Below, piece after piece: positions 20,701 through 28,989 of a stretch of 64,000 nucleotides of DNA (position 1 is its first letter; each line of letters opens with the position of its first letter). Below the pieces are notes generated by a model, which was given only the letters and a program-made list of their open reading frames with translations, was not told the origin of the DNA and searched no databases. The stretch covers positions 3,782,001 to 3,846,000 of the forward strand of contig JAHQIY010000009.1 of NCBI GenBank assembly GCA_019054805.1. The letters are read 5' to 3'. Source of the stretch: Brachionus manjavacas. Taxonomy: Eukaryota; Rotifera; Eurotatoria; Ploima; Brachionidae. A program made the position numbers and the translations under genes.

Positions 20701-23100
20701 CCCATCTTTTTAATAAAATTAGACCAATTTTGATTTCAAAATTTTTTTAAGCTAATTTTAATTTCGAATGTTAATTGATTATATCTTTGTTTCGTCATTT
20801 TACAGCGAGTTTTTGGAAAATATCTTCTTATTTTCCTACGTTCTTTAATCAAATCTACAATATAAGGAGGTAGACTGCTCTTGAAAACTTTTTGAGACTG
20901 AAAAGGTATACTTTTTTGTGCAGCAGACAATATTTTGTTTGTAATTATTTCGTTTTGTTCGTCAATCGTCCCCGAAGAAGCAACTAAGTAATGGCTTGGG
21001 ACATTTAGAACTTCACGAAATAAATGCCAATCTGCTTTTTTATAATTAAACTTTTTTGATTGGCATTTTGAGGTGAATAAAATTAAAATAAAATAAAAAT
21101 TTATGAATGAGTTTAAAATATGAAGAAGCAGCAGCTTTTGCTTCGATTATTCAGCCATTAATTAATTTCGTTATAATTAGTTAATTCATATAAGGCACTA
21201 TGATTTTCCGTCAATTAATTTTTCAAAAATCAAACTAATTTAAAAAAAAACGTCAATAAATAAGTCGTCAATTATAAAAACAAAAGTCCATCAATTTTTA
21301 TTTTATCAATTAAAATTTTATTTAAAGTTTTATCAAATTAAAAAAAAAACAGTATTTATTAGAGAAAAATTTCACAAAAAATTAATTGAGCATTAAAGCA
21401 CTTGGTCTATAATTTTTATTTATTTGTCGTTTATTTTTTTGGTCTTCCGACAGGTCTTGTTTTTCCTAAAGGAACGTCTATAGCTTGGTCTGGAAAATCC
21501 TCAAATTCGTTTATATCTGGATCTAGGTTCATTTTAAATTTTTTTAGATTTTTGAATGTTGAAAAAAAAGTTTTTAGTATAATTCAAATTAAGATTAACA
21601 ATTCTATGTAAATTTTATTTACATTAATATCATTTTTATTGATTCCATAATATAATTAATTGACAATTATTTATTAAATTGACAAAAGAATATTCTATTG
21701 ACAAAACTTCAATTTTATGTATTACTTTTATTCATAATTGACTCTTGTTTAATTAATTGATTTTTGAACTATTTTATTGATTTTTGTTTTTTTAATGGAC
21801 ATTCAAATTTTAAATTGATTTTTATTTTTTTTAATTGACTTTTTGAATAAAATATTAATTGATTTTTGTAAAATTAATTGGCAGAAAAACATAGAGCCTT
21901 CATATAATTACAATTGCATTAAATTCACGATTAAAAATAGAAATATGATAAAACAAAAGATTCATAAGTAGATTTGACAAGTTTTTTTTGCGTATATATT
22001 TCAAATTTTAACATGCTTAAGTATTGAGTTTTAATGAAATAACGTAATTTCAAAATTTCAAAAAAGTTAAATAGAAAAAAAAACTTGCCAAATTTTATTT
22101 ATCAAAAATACCATACAAAAAAAAGCCTTGAAATTCAATTAAAATTTAAATGTTTTAAATTTGAAAGAAAAAAAATCTAAATTAATTATTTGAATTATTT
22201 TTTATTTTCAAAAATAATTTAAAAAGCTACCTCAATTATTATTTTAATTTGTAAGAAATAATATTATTCGAAAGCCGTCACATTTTTCTTTAACTTAATT
22301 TAAAAAGTTAAGTTCTTTTGACACAAAATTAAAATTGCCTTTTTTAAAGAATTTTCCCATTAGGACTCGGCCTAACTAACTCGTTGATTAAACCAACTAA
22401 ACCACTTATATTTTAAAAGGTCCAAAAAACCATCATTCAAATATTTTATACCATCATCAGCAGAACAAAAAACATTGACTTAGTAACCTAACTGCTCTTT
22501 GAATCGTCAACTAGGAAATATATGATTGACTATGACACACAGACACATTCTACCACTCCTAATAACAACAAAAGCCTAATATTTTTTTTTAAAGATGTAA
22601 ATTCAAAAAGTGGAGTTGTTTTTTAAGAGAGAGAAAAAGACCCAGTGTCAAAATTTTATTTTTTTAAAAACTAAACCTAATTTAATCGGCTTATTTATCA
22701 ACTTAGCTTTGAATGCTTTTTTTTACCAAGCTTTTTTTGTTGCATGATTTTTAAAAAATAAAAATAATCAATAACTATTTTTGATGTTTTGGCCCTTGAT
22801 GTAATTCTTTTAGGCTGCTAGTTAAACATTTTTTTCTAGAAATGATTGAAAAAAGTTCAACACAAGTAGAACTATCGCACATACTAAACACAATTTCGGA
22901 GGAAAACTGGCAGGATTTGCCGCCGGGCGGAGGACTGCATGCCAAGTAAGATGCGCCTATTTTTGTCCTTTTTGTTTCTAAAGTGTTTGTGTTTCAGACA
23001 AGCGTTTATCGAAGCCATTTTCAACCGTCTGGTTGACAAAAGTCCGAGTAACAACAACGACGATAGCATTAGTAATAGTTATCTATTGAATCATAGTTAA
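6957..23100 (+). CDS. PPM1A/B-type protein phosphatase 2C, four exons with a 14.8-kb intron
   Basis: A Mg/Mn-dependent Ser/Thr phosphatase. Exons are 6957-7877, 7936-8053, 22840-22945 and 22998-23100. They join in frame to 415 codons, and all three introns are GT-AG (58 bp, 14,786 bp, 52 bp). Motifs in order: ELRYGVAAMQGWRIDMED (metal-binding E37/D38), FFAVFDGHAG (D61), SGSTAVACL, NGSLAVSRALGDY, LACDGIWDV (D268) and SRDN (D311). All expected metal ligands are present. The last two exons encode ENWQDLPPGGGLHAK and QAFIEAIFNRL, which match the conserved C-terminal tail of animal PPM1A/PPM1B (LPPGGELASK then VIEAVYNRL). Exon 1 is strikingly GC-rich against its surroundings. The second exon was matched to the third by phase as well as by family. 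Confidence is high for the enzyme, a little lower for the long splice. Confidence 0.9.
8442..9280. mobile_element. Tc1/mariner-like TIR element, non-autonomous, with LINE inserted
   Basis: The ends are inverted repeats sharing CGATGTCATTTTGACA close to each terminus, with outer parts CTTGAAGCACC and CTCAAAAGCATC. Both sides abut a TA dinucleotide (8440-8441, 9281-9282), as expected for Tc1/mariner insertion. No transposase frame remains. LINE 3' sequence (8655-9073) occupies most of the interior. Confidence 0.55.
8655..9073 (+). mobile_element. LINE 3' UTR with structured tail and (ATT)n end
   Basis: The segment from about 8655 resembles the 3' UTR at 30165-30240 (shared CATGTAACAATC and TTTAAGTCTT motifs). 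The end at 8993-9048 folds as AGCTAC/GTAGCT enclosing a perfect 8-bp hairpin GATGGCTT/AAGCCATC and GCAAGC/GCTTGC, followed by an ATT microsatellite. Confidence 0.55.
9290..9540 (-). pseudogene. MULE transposase fragment
   Basis: On the minus strand one frame reads NPKSIMVDFEKA. This is the signature around the second catalytic Asp of Mutator-like (MULE) transposases, where a D-F-E-x-A box is typical. The preceding part MSSDLFSSIALIPLEEVYEG fits the region before catalysis in other MULEs. Stops break it, and order and frame are scrambled relative to an intact enzyme. Confidence 0.45.
9577..10823. mobile_element. MULE-type non-autonomous element with ACATAGAAAA subterminal repeats
   Basis: Both sides carry inverted arrays of ACATAGAAAAATT and TTTTGTCCGAAATT units. 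The right end finishes ...TTAATGCC and the left begins AGCCAT. Flanks are GTTTTTTTAG (9567-9576) and GTTTTTTTTAG (10824-10834), a probable 10-bp duplication with one slipped T. A second MULE (9668-10241) is nested inside, and a fragment of MITE family C starts at 10473. No transposase was found. Confidence 0.55.
9668..10241. mobile_element. MULE-type non-autonomous element with TGACAAAAAA/TTTTTAGTCAG repeats
   Basis: A 574-bp element starting GGCTTAAATTTT and ending ...GATGGCC, flanked by the perfect 9-mer AAAATTGAA (9659-9667 and 10242-10250). Subterminal copies of CTGACAAAAAAACTAA are in inverted orientation at the two ends. Nine-base duplications and GGC termini match MULEs. No coding frame of note. 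Confidence 0.75.
11229..12357 (-). mobile_element. Internally deleted MULE, subterminal repeat ACCAAAAA
   Basis: The element is bounded by GGCACTAAATT and, inverted, GGGCAAACAATT, with the 9-mer CTTTTGATA (11220-11228; 12358-12366) on both sides and a tenth shared base G. Dozens of CACCAAAA/TTTTGGTG units fill both subterminal zones. The minus-strand coding core (11464-12047) fuses the transposase N-terminal and C-terminal parts without the catalytic middle. Confidence 0.8.
11464..12047 (-). pseudogene. MULE transposase remnant: N-terminal zinc-binding domain joined to SWIM finger
   Basis: The first frame (12047 down to about 11715) has an acidic leader, a basic stretch RKRKRSK and CKYYTSDGAKHYFKC with C-x4-C, the cysteine-rich N-terminal (FLYWCH-like) domain common in MULE proteins. 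The second frame (11721 to 11464) has CSCKWYIKNNICKH, a SWIM finger (C-x-C...C-x-H), then IPIGEKRKPGRPAK, an AT-hook-like tail. The two are offset by one base near 11715. The DDE domain that should lie between them is gone. The same PLGxxRxxGRPxK tail recurs at 21402-21530 (minus) and 52077. Confidence 0.7.
13955..14385. mobile_element. MITE family D with roughly 100-bp inverted repeats
   Basis: The left arm (from CAAAGCATTT, 13956) and right arm (to about 14385) are inverted copies sharing AAAATTAATCTTTG, ATTAATTTAAATAAT and TGTAGATTTAGAA motifs. A diverged copy is at 17965-18400. Non-coding. Confidence 0.6.
14870..15155. mobile_element. MITE family B, second copy
   Basis: It shares with 867-1216 the outer TTCAGTACAA, AAAATGATAAAAA and TCTGTTCTTTGTATCA blocks and the inner TGCAACTTTGAATGTTGCA palindromic motif. 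Boundaries are approximate. Confidence 0.5.
15561..15959. mobile_element. TIR element with GC-rich centre
   Basis: It starts ATGGACAAAATT and ends AATATTGTCCAT. Subterminal TTATTCGATTATTCGA repeats on the left are mirrored by TCGAATAATCGAAT on the right. The middle (15660-15800) is unexpectedly GC-rich and includes a GGGGCGCAGCCCC hairpin. No convincing frame and no clear target duplication. Confidence 0.45.
16154..16277 (-). other. Exon-like open segment of unknown origin
   Basis: On the minus strand an open frame begins CGLCKHLWRLWTLNPEETAR and continues to KKDLTKIQQ. It is preceded by TTTTTTAG and followed by GTATTT, so it could be a single spliced exon. I do not recognise the protein. 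It sits inside the phosphatase intron on the opposite strand, so it is either a nested gene exon or a captured fragment. Confidence 0.3.
17320..17800 (-). pseudogene. LINE ORF2 C-terminal fragment with structured tail and (ATT)n end
   Basis: Minus-strand frames read DAKKCRVMHFGKKNLYKKY, the box after the polymerase domain in Jockey/I-type ORF2, and then HSVISLWKRLPTEIVNS and NQFKNKFEKI, the standard ORF2 C-terminus. The stop is at 17424-17426. The part between the two blocks is deleted. Directly after the stop the tail folds: AGCTAT/ATAGCT around CTACAT/ATGTAG and TTCCGG/CCGGAA hairpins, then ATT repeats (17357-17418 plus microsatellite). Confidence 0.7.
17965..18400. mobile_element. MITE family D, second copy
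   Basis: A diverged inverted-repeat element related to 13955-14385, with shared AATTTTAATGTGACATAC-like and AAAATTATTTAAATTAATTC-like arms. Non-coding; boundaries approximate. Confidence 0.45.
18781..21075 (-). mobile_element. 5'-truncated LINE of the (AAATA)n family
   Basis: It includes the pseudogene 18987-21075 and a 3' UTR ending in a GAGCTTAAGCTC hairpin, a CAG-type base and AAATA repeats (18781-18835). The endonuclease domain and ORF1 are absent; the 5' end is near 21075. Closely related, more decayed copies are at 28990-30350, 30360-31735 and 36430-37695. Confidence 0.75.
18987..21075 (-). pseudogene. LINE reverse transcriptase (ORF2 without endonuclease), one internal stop
   Basis: A long reading frame of 572 codons (20705-18987) contains the RT motifs: NYRPISITSYLDKLLER, QSGFRKYRRTADNL, CLFFDISKAFDKVWHEG, GVPQGSVISPLLFSIFIND, LLFADDLVTFF and FLGIKFDSKL. 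The FADD box marks the catalytic Asp pair. The frame continues upstream to about 21075 with only one TGA between 20736 and 20705, where the context suggests a former Trp codon. This places it in the Jockey/CR1-type group. The endonuclease is lost by 5' truncation, so it is not autonomous. It lies in the phosphatase intron in antisense. Confidence 0.85.
21194..21898 (-). mobile_element. Internally deleted MULE, subterminal repeat TCAATTAATTTTT
   Basis: A 705-bp element beginning GGCACTATGATTTTCCG and, inverted, GGCTCTATGTTTTTCTG, with a perfect 9-bp duplication TTCATATAA (21185-21193; 21899-21907). Both flanking zones hold inverted TCAATTAATTTT/ATTGACAAA units. A short minus-strand frame (21530 down to about 21415) ends with AIDVPLGKTRPVGRPKK, the conserved C-terminal tail of the MULE transposases at 11464 and 52077. 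Everything catalytic is deleted. Confidence 0.8.
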
Positions 23101-23727
23101 TGTTGGAATTGAAATTTTAGTCTTTGTTTTATTCAAACAGTCGCTGTTTTTAAAAAGAAATTTTTGATTAAAACAAAATAATAAATCAATCTCACAATAA
23201 CTTTTTTGTCAAAATTTTTGTCTCGATCTCGAGAAGATTAAGAGAGCGTTCAAAATTTTCTACTTATTTTCACTAATAATAAAGTAATCAATAAAGCATT
23301 TTTTGTCCCTTTTTTTTTATATTTTTTTCGTTTATGAAAGCAATTAATAAAATATTCGAACGTCTATTTTTTTTAATTTTATTTAATTCTAAAAAAAATT
23401 TCCCTTTCCTAACTGATGCAAATATTGGAAATTATAGACAATTTTTTTTTAAATCAAATCACCGTTGCCAAAAAATTTTTTATGAGACTTTCAAATTTTT
23501 GTTTACCACTAGTTAGTTCAGCTATCAAAATTAGAAGATTATCTATCATTTCAAAGGAAATTCAAAATATCAGAAAAAAGAAGGAAACGCGTGTAAAAAG
23601 AAAAAAAATTAAAAAAAAAACTGTTTTTTTTTTATTTTATCTGATGAGTCGTAATGTTTAATAGAAAATTAATTCATAAAAATTATTATAGAAAATTTCT
23701 TGCAAATTATTCTGAATAATAATTACG
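23101..23727. other. AT-rich downstream flank of the phosphatase gene
   Basis: It has poly-T and A/T runs and two overlapping weak frames near 23334-23661 with no recognised similarity. I could not identify a poly(A) signal that decides the 3' end. Confidence 0.4.
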
Positions 23728-23899
23728 TACAGTATTTCCGGTTATAATAAACACGGATATAAGAAAATTTCGGCTATAGTAAATTTTTTTGCTAGGACAA
23801 AAACTTTTACGATGCTTTCAATGTATTTCTAACTGCTTATAAAAAATTCGCTTATAGTCAATTTTCGTTTAAGATATAGAGAAGCAAAGCTTTTGATAT

Positions 23900-24071
23900 G
23901 TGAGTAACGAGACGTTATATAATTTATTGGATCAAAATGTTAATTTGTTAAATTATTTTCAAAATTCAATTCGAATCTAAGCCAATAGATTTATTGGCTT
24001 TCGATCGAATCAGTCCAAAACTAACGGTCTTGTGTGGTTAACTAGCTCGTCGCGGCCAGCTCGTTCCTCGC
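23900..24071. mobile_element. 172-bp MITE sharing both ends with the gene-capture element
   Basis: The left end GTGAGTAACGAGACGTTA and right end GCTCGTCGCG...GCTCGTTCCTCGCAA match 31775 (GCGAGTAACGAGGCGTTA) and about 33991-34019 respectively. The inverted core is GCGAGKAACGAG. Nested in the pogo-like element. Confidence 0.55.
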
Positions 24072-24156
24072 AACAATAAATTTTTTTTGAAATACAATTT
24101 ACTCACGCGCCATTAAAATTTAGTTGTTTATAAGAAAAGTCAAATTCGAAAAAAAA

Positions 24157-24671
24157 ATGAACATAAAAACAAAAAGCGGTTCTAAAAATACCAACACTAA
24201 TCAACGAACAGCTATTAGTTTAGAGAGGAGAATTGAAATTTTGGATTTTGAATAGTTAACTGTTGGAAGAAAGGCGGCTTTAATTTATATGAATGTTCAG
24301 AAGAAAGTTCAGAAACAGAACCGATTGTTTCGACAAGTGTCTTAAATATAGACGACTTTAATGATTTTGTTCACATAGACGATGATATTGATTTGTTTGG
24401 ACCGATGCCATCTGACGAAGAATTGTGTGGTCTTCAAGAAACCGTGGCTGTCTTGGACGATGATGATGATGATGATAAAACTAATGGTGAGGATAATGTT
24501 GAAATAGAACCTATAAACTCACATGTCGTTAAGAGTTATTTAGATATCATACGATTCTATTTCGGTAGGCATGGAGTTTCGAATTTCAATAGTTTGAATG
24601 AGGTAGAGAATCAAGTTAATGAATTAATCCTTAGTAATCTTAATCAATTCAAAATTAGCAATTTTTTTTAA
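24157..24671 (+). pseudogene. pogo/Tigger transposase remnant (N- and C-termini only)
   Basis: It starts MNIKTKSGSKNTNTNQRTAI, then SLERRIEILDFE like the CENP-B-type HTH of Tigger transposases, a TAG stop, and after a frame change an acidic segment with a DDDDDD run (24455-24475) and a leucine-rich end with NSLNEVENQVNELILSN, as found at Tigger C-termini. The DDE domain is deleted. Confidence 0.55.
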
Positions 24672-24853
24672 AAACAACTTTTGTATTGTTTTTATCCGTT
24701 AAATGAGAAATGTAGTTAAGTTAAACTTGAATTAAATTTTTTTTTGAATAAAAATTTTTGTAAAAAAGTTTAATTCGTTTAAAAGAAATCTTCGGATAAA
24801 AAAAAATTTTTTTTGGTGCAAATTGGAGTTTCTTATAACCGGAAACTACTGTA

Positions 24854-25640
24854 CGCTATTTTGAAAGATAGTATAAATGATGATATTAATTTTCAATTTT
24901 TCTTGCATTATTTTACAATTGGTACAATGGATAAAATTAATAGCGGCATATTTTTATCCACGTGAAAAATCAGAAATTAAAAGAGATGATGAAATTATGT
25001 CTTTGTTCAGTGTTTACAATAAAAAAAAATTAGCAAATTTTTTTGATAGATTAATCCTTGATTTAAAATAATTAATTATTTAATTGATTTTTTTTCTATA
25101 TTTTAATTTAATTTAATAAATAATTTGAGGTTAGCCTCAGGCCACACAGAATGGAACTAAGTCCTTCTTTTCAGCCTAGCGATTGAAAAAAACAAAGTTT
25201 TAAAGAAAGTACAAAATTGAGTAAAATACATTTAAAATAAGTAAAAAATAAAAAAATATTTATTTTCTATAATTATGACTTTTTTCTATAATTAATACAG
25301 GTAAAATTCGATAATATTTTTCAATAAAATGAGTTTCTTTAAAACTTTTCTACAAAAAATTTTTCTATAAAATGAATTTAATTTGATTAAATTAGATTAA
25401 TTCATGACGGATCAATGGGACTCCAAGGTTCAACTGGTCACAAACACTGATCATTAATCACCAAATATTTTTTCTGATCTCATAACTTTTAAATTGATCA
25501 CAATACGAGACTACATGATTAATATTTGATCAGATGTTTTAGAAAAATGACAAAAATAGCACATTAAAAATTGCAACGATGATGATACATCTTTTTTATT
25601 AAAGTTAAAAAGTTAAAAAAATGAAAAAAAAGTTTCACTA
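24854..25640. other. AT-rich stretch with a LINE-like 3' tail
   Basis: A hairpin TGAGGCTAACCTCA on the minus strand (25127-25140) followed by A/T-rich repeat units looks like another truncated LINE end. A 64-codon frame at 24877-25071 shows no recognisable similarity. Confidence 0.3.
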
Positions 25641-25649
25641 ATTAGTTTA

Positions 25650-26442
25650 AAAAAATGACTCTACAAGACTCTGAAGAGTTTAAAAATTTTACAAAAATAA
25701 AAGGAAAAGCTTTGATGTAACAAGCTAGACAGTGTGAAAATTCCAAATTCAAACAAAAAGGTAAACTGATGACTATAAATATAAGAAAAAGGAGCAAAGA
25801 AGCAACCAACAAATCATTAGTTTGGAGAAGTAGTTCATGTGGTCATTCCAAAACAGTTTTGGCCGACTCGTTTTTTATTATTTTAAAAACCACAAAAAAT
25901 TCTTCTTAATATCTTAGGTGATAGTAAATAAGTAGTCGTAAATCAAGAGTAATAGTAAAAAGGTTTAAAAATGAGAAGCTTCATTTCAAGTTCAGTATAC
26001 CAAGTTTACAAATTGGTGGAGGCTCAGCTGGTTTCTGGGGATGCATTTCTTACAAAGGCATTGGTACATGCAACATTTATACAGGACAAATTAATCAGTT
26101 TGTCTACATCAACACCTTGGAAAAAAATCTTTTACCATCTGTTGAACTCCTATTTGAGCCAGATGACCCTTAGATTTTTCAGCAAGATTGGTTCAACAGA
26201 GCATTAAGGCTCTGTCATGGTGTGCCCGTTCACCAGATTTCAACCCAATCGAGAACTCATGGTCATACATGGATGCCAAATTGTTAGATACTAAAGTAAC
26301 TTCTATTGAGCATCTAAAAGAGATTTTACACAAAGAGTGGTTAAAGATTCTGACTGAGTATGTAAAAAAATTGATTGAATCTATGCCAAAAAGAGTTTTG
26401 GCTTGTTATAACGCCAAAGGCGGTCATTTCAAATATTAAATT
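25650..26442 (+). pseudogene. Tc1/mariner-type transposase, decayed
   Basis: Successive frames encode parts of a Tc1-like transposase: an N-terminal piece from 25650 (MTLQDSEEFKNF), a middle piece with GIGTCNIYTGQINQF and LFEPDDP (about 26040-26170), and the C-terminus 26188-26439 with RSPDFNPIENSWSYMD, equivalent to the SPDLNPIENLW box carrying the last catalytic acidic region. Frameshifts and stops separate the parts. The stop codon overlaps the target duplication of the element at 26447. Confidence 0.7.
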
Positions 26443-26446
26443 TTAA

Positions 26447-26973
26447 GGCAAATTGAAGTTTGAGATCAAGATCAAAAGATCAAAATATAATTTTTAATAT
26501 TTTTTTTTATTTTATAGAAAGGAAATAAATTTTTTTTCAAAGCAATTACTTGACATGTCATGTCAAGTTTATTTTCATTTTTAAAATTTTAAAATGTCCC
26601 TTTTGATCGCACTTTAATAAGTTTAAATATTTAATTGATTTTAATGAAAACTTATTTTTAAAGGCAAAAAAAATTCCTGTTTTAAATTAAATAACATTAT
26701 TTAAGTTTGAACGAGTGGATATAAAAGTTATAAAATTTGAATTTTGAATTAACTTAACCTGAATTATTTAAAATGGTTAATTGTTTTTGTTAAATAAATT
26801 AGAGTTCATTTATTTTGATGTTTATTTGATAATGAACCATTATTAGACATAACATGTCAAGTAATGTTTAGTATTTATTTCTTAAAAATTATAAAAATCA
26901 TTAGATTAATTAGGTTTTGAAATTTTAAATTACCGTTTTGATCTTGAAATTTAATTTGAAACTTCAATGTGCC
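26447..26973. mobile_element. GGCA-ended MITE with perfect 8-bp duplication
   Basis: A 527-bp element whose ends read GGCAAATTGAAGTTTGAGAT and, inverted, GGCACATTGAAGTTTCAAAT. Perfect flanking octamers AATTTTAA (26439-26446; 26974-26981). GATCAAAA subterminal units occur at both ends, and ACTTGACATGTCATGTCAAG (26549-26568) is a near-perfect internal palindrome. Related to 50106-51197. It landed exactly at the stop codon of the Tc1 pseudogene. Confidence 0.75.
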
Positions 26974-27244
26974 AATTTTAAAGGTATTTCTTATCTTTTG
27001 AACCGTTTTTTTCTAAAATTAATTTTATCCATTTTTCTCTTTGTTTTTTTTTCTTTCGGTTTTATGGTTTTGGAATACTGATAAATAAAAAAACAAAAAA
27101 AAGCGTTAAAACAATTTTTTTGTTAACAAAAAAAAATCTAAATTTTTGCAACATACTGTATATCTCCAATGGATTGAAAACTTCTCAAAAACCGCCCTTT
27201 TAAAGTCAGCTTTAATGGTCAAACTTCAAATAACAAGTTTATCA

Positions 27245-27600
27245 ATTGTGAAGTTACGCAAGGAAGTTGCTTTGCTGTACCATTATCATCCTGTTTTTTA
27301 GTGATATAGTTAGCAGTATTCCCACTGGTATTAAAATGGCCCTGTTCGCACATGACCTATGTATTTGGGAATCCAAAGCCAGTAAAAAAGAAATTTATAT
27401 CATTCTTCACAAGGCAGTTAATTGAATCATTGAGAACTAGAAAAAATGGGGATTTAAAATTAACGAAAAGTAAACATGTTATTCAACATTTACCAGAGCT
27501 GGACTTGGAAAAAATTGTGAGAAATCATATGGAATGAAAATGAAAAACGGAAAGTCACCGATTCCTCTTGACCCAAATCAAACATTCCTTGCTACAAAAT
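27245..27600 (+). pseudogene. LINE reverse transcriptase fragment
   Basis: With one frameshift the plus strand reads QGSCFAVPLSSC, PTGIKMALFAHDLCIWE and KKWGFKIN, which correspond to the GVPQGSxLSPLLF, FADDL and post-catalytic boxes of LINE RTs. The catalytic FADD has become FAHD and there are several stops. Confidence 0.55.
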
Positions 27601-27989
27601 AAGATTCCAAAATCACAAAGAGTATTACAAAGAGAATTTGAAAATTATTAATTCTAAACAAATCTCAAAAATTCAATATCAAAATCTCAAAATTAATCTC
27701 AAAACATTATTTGTTAATTATAATGCATTATTGTGACTTGGTACTCGAAGAGAAAAAATTTTCCTTTTGTTTTATCTGTTTTTAGTTCCCTATTATTAGA
27801 AATTTTTTAATTAATTATTAAATTAATTAACAGACATAGAGATATAATAGCCACAAATAGATCTAATGAAAGTGTTAGAATTATGTTAGAACTTATTCAA
27901 TTTGTCTATTTTAAATATTTATTTTTACTTTTATCTTATTTCTATATATTTTTCTTTAAATTTTTATTTTATTATTTTTTTTTTAATCT

Positions 27990-28251
27990 GTAGGAGTTTA
28001 AGCTTAGCTTCTATAAATGTCTTTCATTTCAATACTATCTTTTAAAAAAAATTATTTCAAAAAAAATTTCAAAAAATAACTACTAGGCAACCAACTTAGT
28101 AATTATTTTTTCTTAGCTTTTTAAAATAATAAATTTAAAAAATAAAGATATCTTAATAAAATGTGATAGATCTTTTTTTATTAAATCTCGATTTTAGTGA
28201 CATGTCGTTAAATATCGAGATTATACGTTAATCACATTTTAATAGCGATAT
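27990..28251. repeat. LINE-like tail followed by a palindromic MITE
   Basis: At 27990-28025 a GAGTTTAAGCTTAGCTTC hairpin resembles the (AAATA)n-family tail. At 28147-28251 an imperfect inverted repeat (AATAAAATGTGAT / ATCACATTTTAATA around GTGACATGTCGTTA) forms a MITE; part of it recurs at 34024-34070 beside the gene-capture element. Confidence 0.4.
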
Positions 28252-28309
28252 TTGATTATTTGGTTTTAAATCAATTAAAGATAATTATGTTTAGTTCAAA
28301 AGTCCCCTA

Positions 28310-28985
28310 GTTCAATAAACGTCTATTTTGAATTAGCAGCCATAAACGCAATTAAAGCGGTTTTTAACTGCAAAATTTATGGCTGCCACTTCCATTTGTG
28401 TCAATCGATGTGGCGTAGAGTTCAAAAGCGTGGTAAGGTTAAGTATTGGTACGATGAGTCATTTAGAACCAGTTTTTGTCGTCTCCAATCTCTGGCATAT
28501 TTACCAATCGAAGACGTCTCAGTCGGTTTCGGGTATGTTAGGTCATGTTCACCACTAAGCTTTGTTCCGATACTTGACTAATTTAAAAACTTATTATATT
28601 GGTAACGACCAAAAAGAACCCTGATTCAAGTTGGACTATTGGAACTAAAATTCACTTGTAAAAGAAGATCTACCGAAAACCAATAATAGTGTTGAGTCGT
28701 GGCATTCAAGATTAAAATATGATGTCCGTCAAAACCTAACAGTCTCTAAAGTGGTTGAATTGTTTAGACAGGAACAAAAATATATGGAGTCATTTTTAAT
28801 TGACATATTTCAAGGTAGGAAAATAAAGAAAATTAACAAATCTCAAGTTGAAAAAAACGCAAGTTTAAAACATCTAGTTGAAACATACAACAAATCAACA
28901 ATCGAGTTGCAAATTGATGGTTTAGCTAACCTCTTAATTGAAAAATTGACATTTCATTTAATAGTTTCTGTATTTAATCACTTTC
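28310..28985 (+). pseudogene. MULE transposase, decayed
   Basis: Frames in order read FELAAINAIKAVFNCKIYGC, HFHLCQSMWRRVQKRGKVKY and FRTSFCRLQSLAYLPIEDVS, then NNSVESWHSRLKYDVRQNL. The D/F-E-x-A box, the G-C-x-F-H-L-x-Q-x-x-W-R block and the NNSVE-W-H block are classical MULE DDE-domain landmarks in the correct order. Stops and frame changes disable it. A LINE copy begins at about 28990, directly downstream and probably inserted into it. Confidence 0.7.
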
Positions 28986-28989
28986 TATA

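Larger units (their letters stand above)
8054..22839 (+). other. Giant intron of the phosphatase gene, packed with transposons
   Basis: The donor GTATGT follows AAAG at 8053 and the acceptor TTTTTTTCTAG ends at 22839. Its contents are listed separately: TIR elements, MULEs, MITEs and LINEs on both strands. Stretches without recognisable content include 12370-13950, 14400-14860, 18400-18780 and 21900-22830; these are plain AT-rich sequence. Confidence 0.75.
23730..24851 (+). mobile_element. Internally deleted pogo/Tigger-like element
   Basis: Termini CAGTATTTCCGGTTATAA (23730) and, inverted, CAGTAGTTTCCGGTTATAA (24851) are flanked by TA on both sides (23728-23729, 24852-24853). CTTATAA/CTATAGT-like units repeat under the termini. 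The coding remnant (24157-24671) joins an N-terminal helix-turn-helix start (SLERRIEILDFE, then an in-frame stop) to an acidic C-terminus, so the DDE core is missing. A 172-bp MITE is nested at 23900-24071. Confidence 0.75.

Noticed and set aside
23334..23661. Two overlapping plus frames downstream of the phosphatase
   Set aside because: AT-rich Lys/Phe composition, no motif or splice support; they cannot be tied to any gene.
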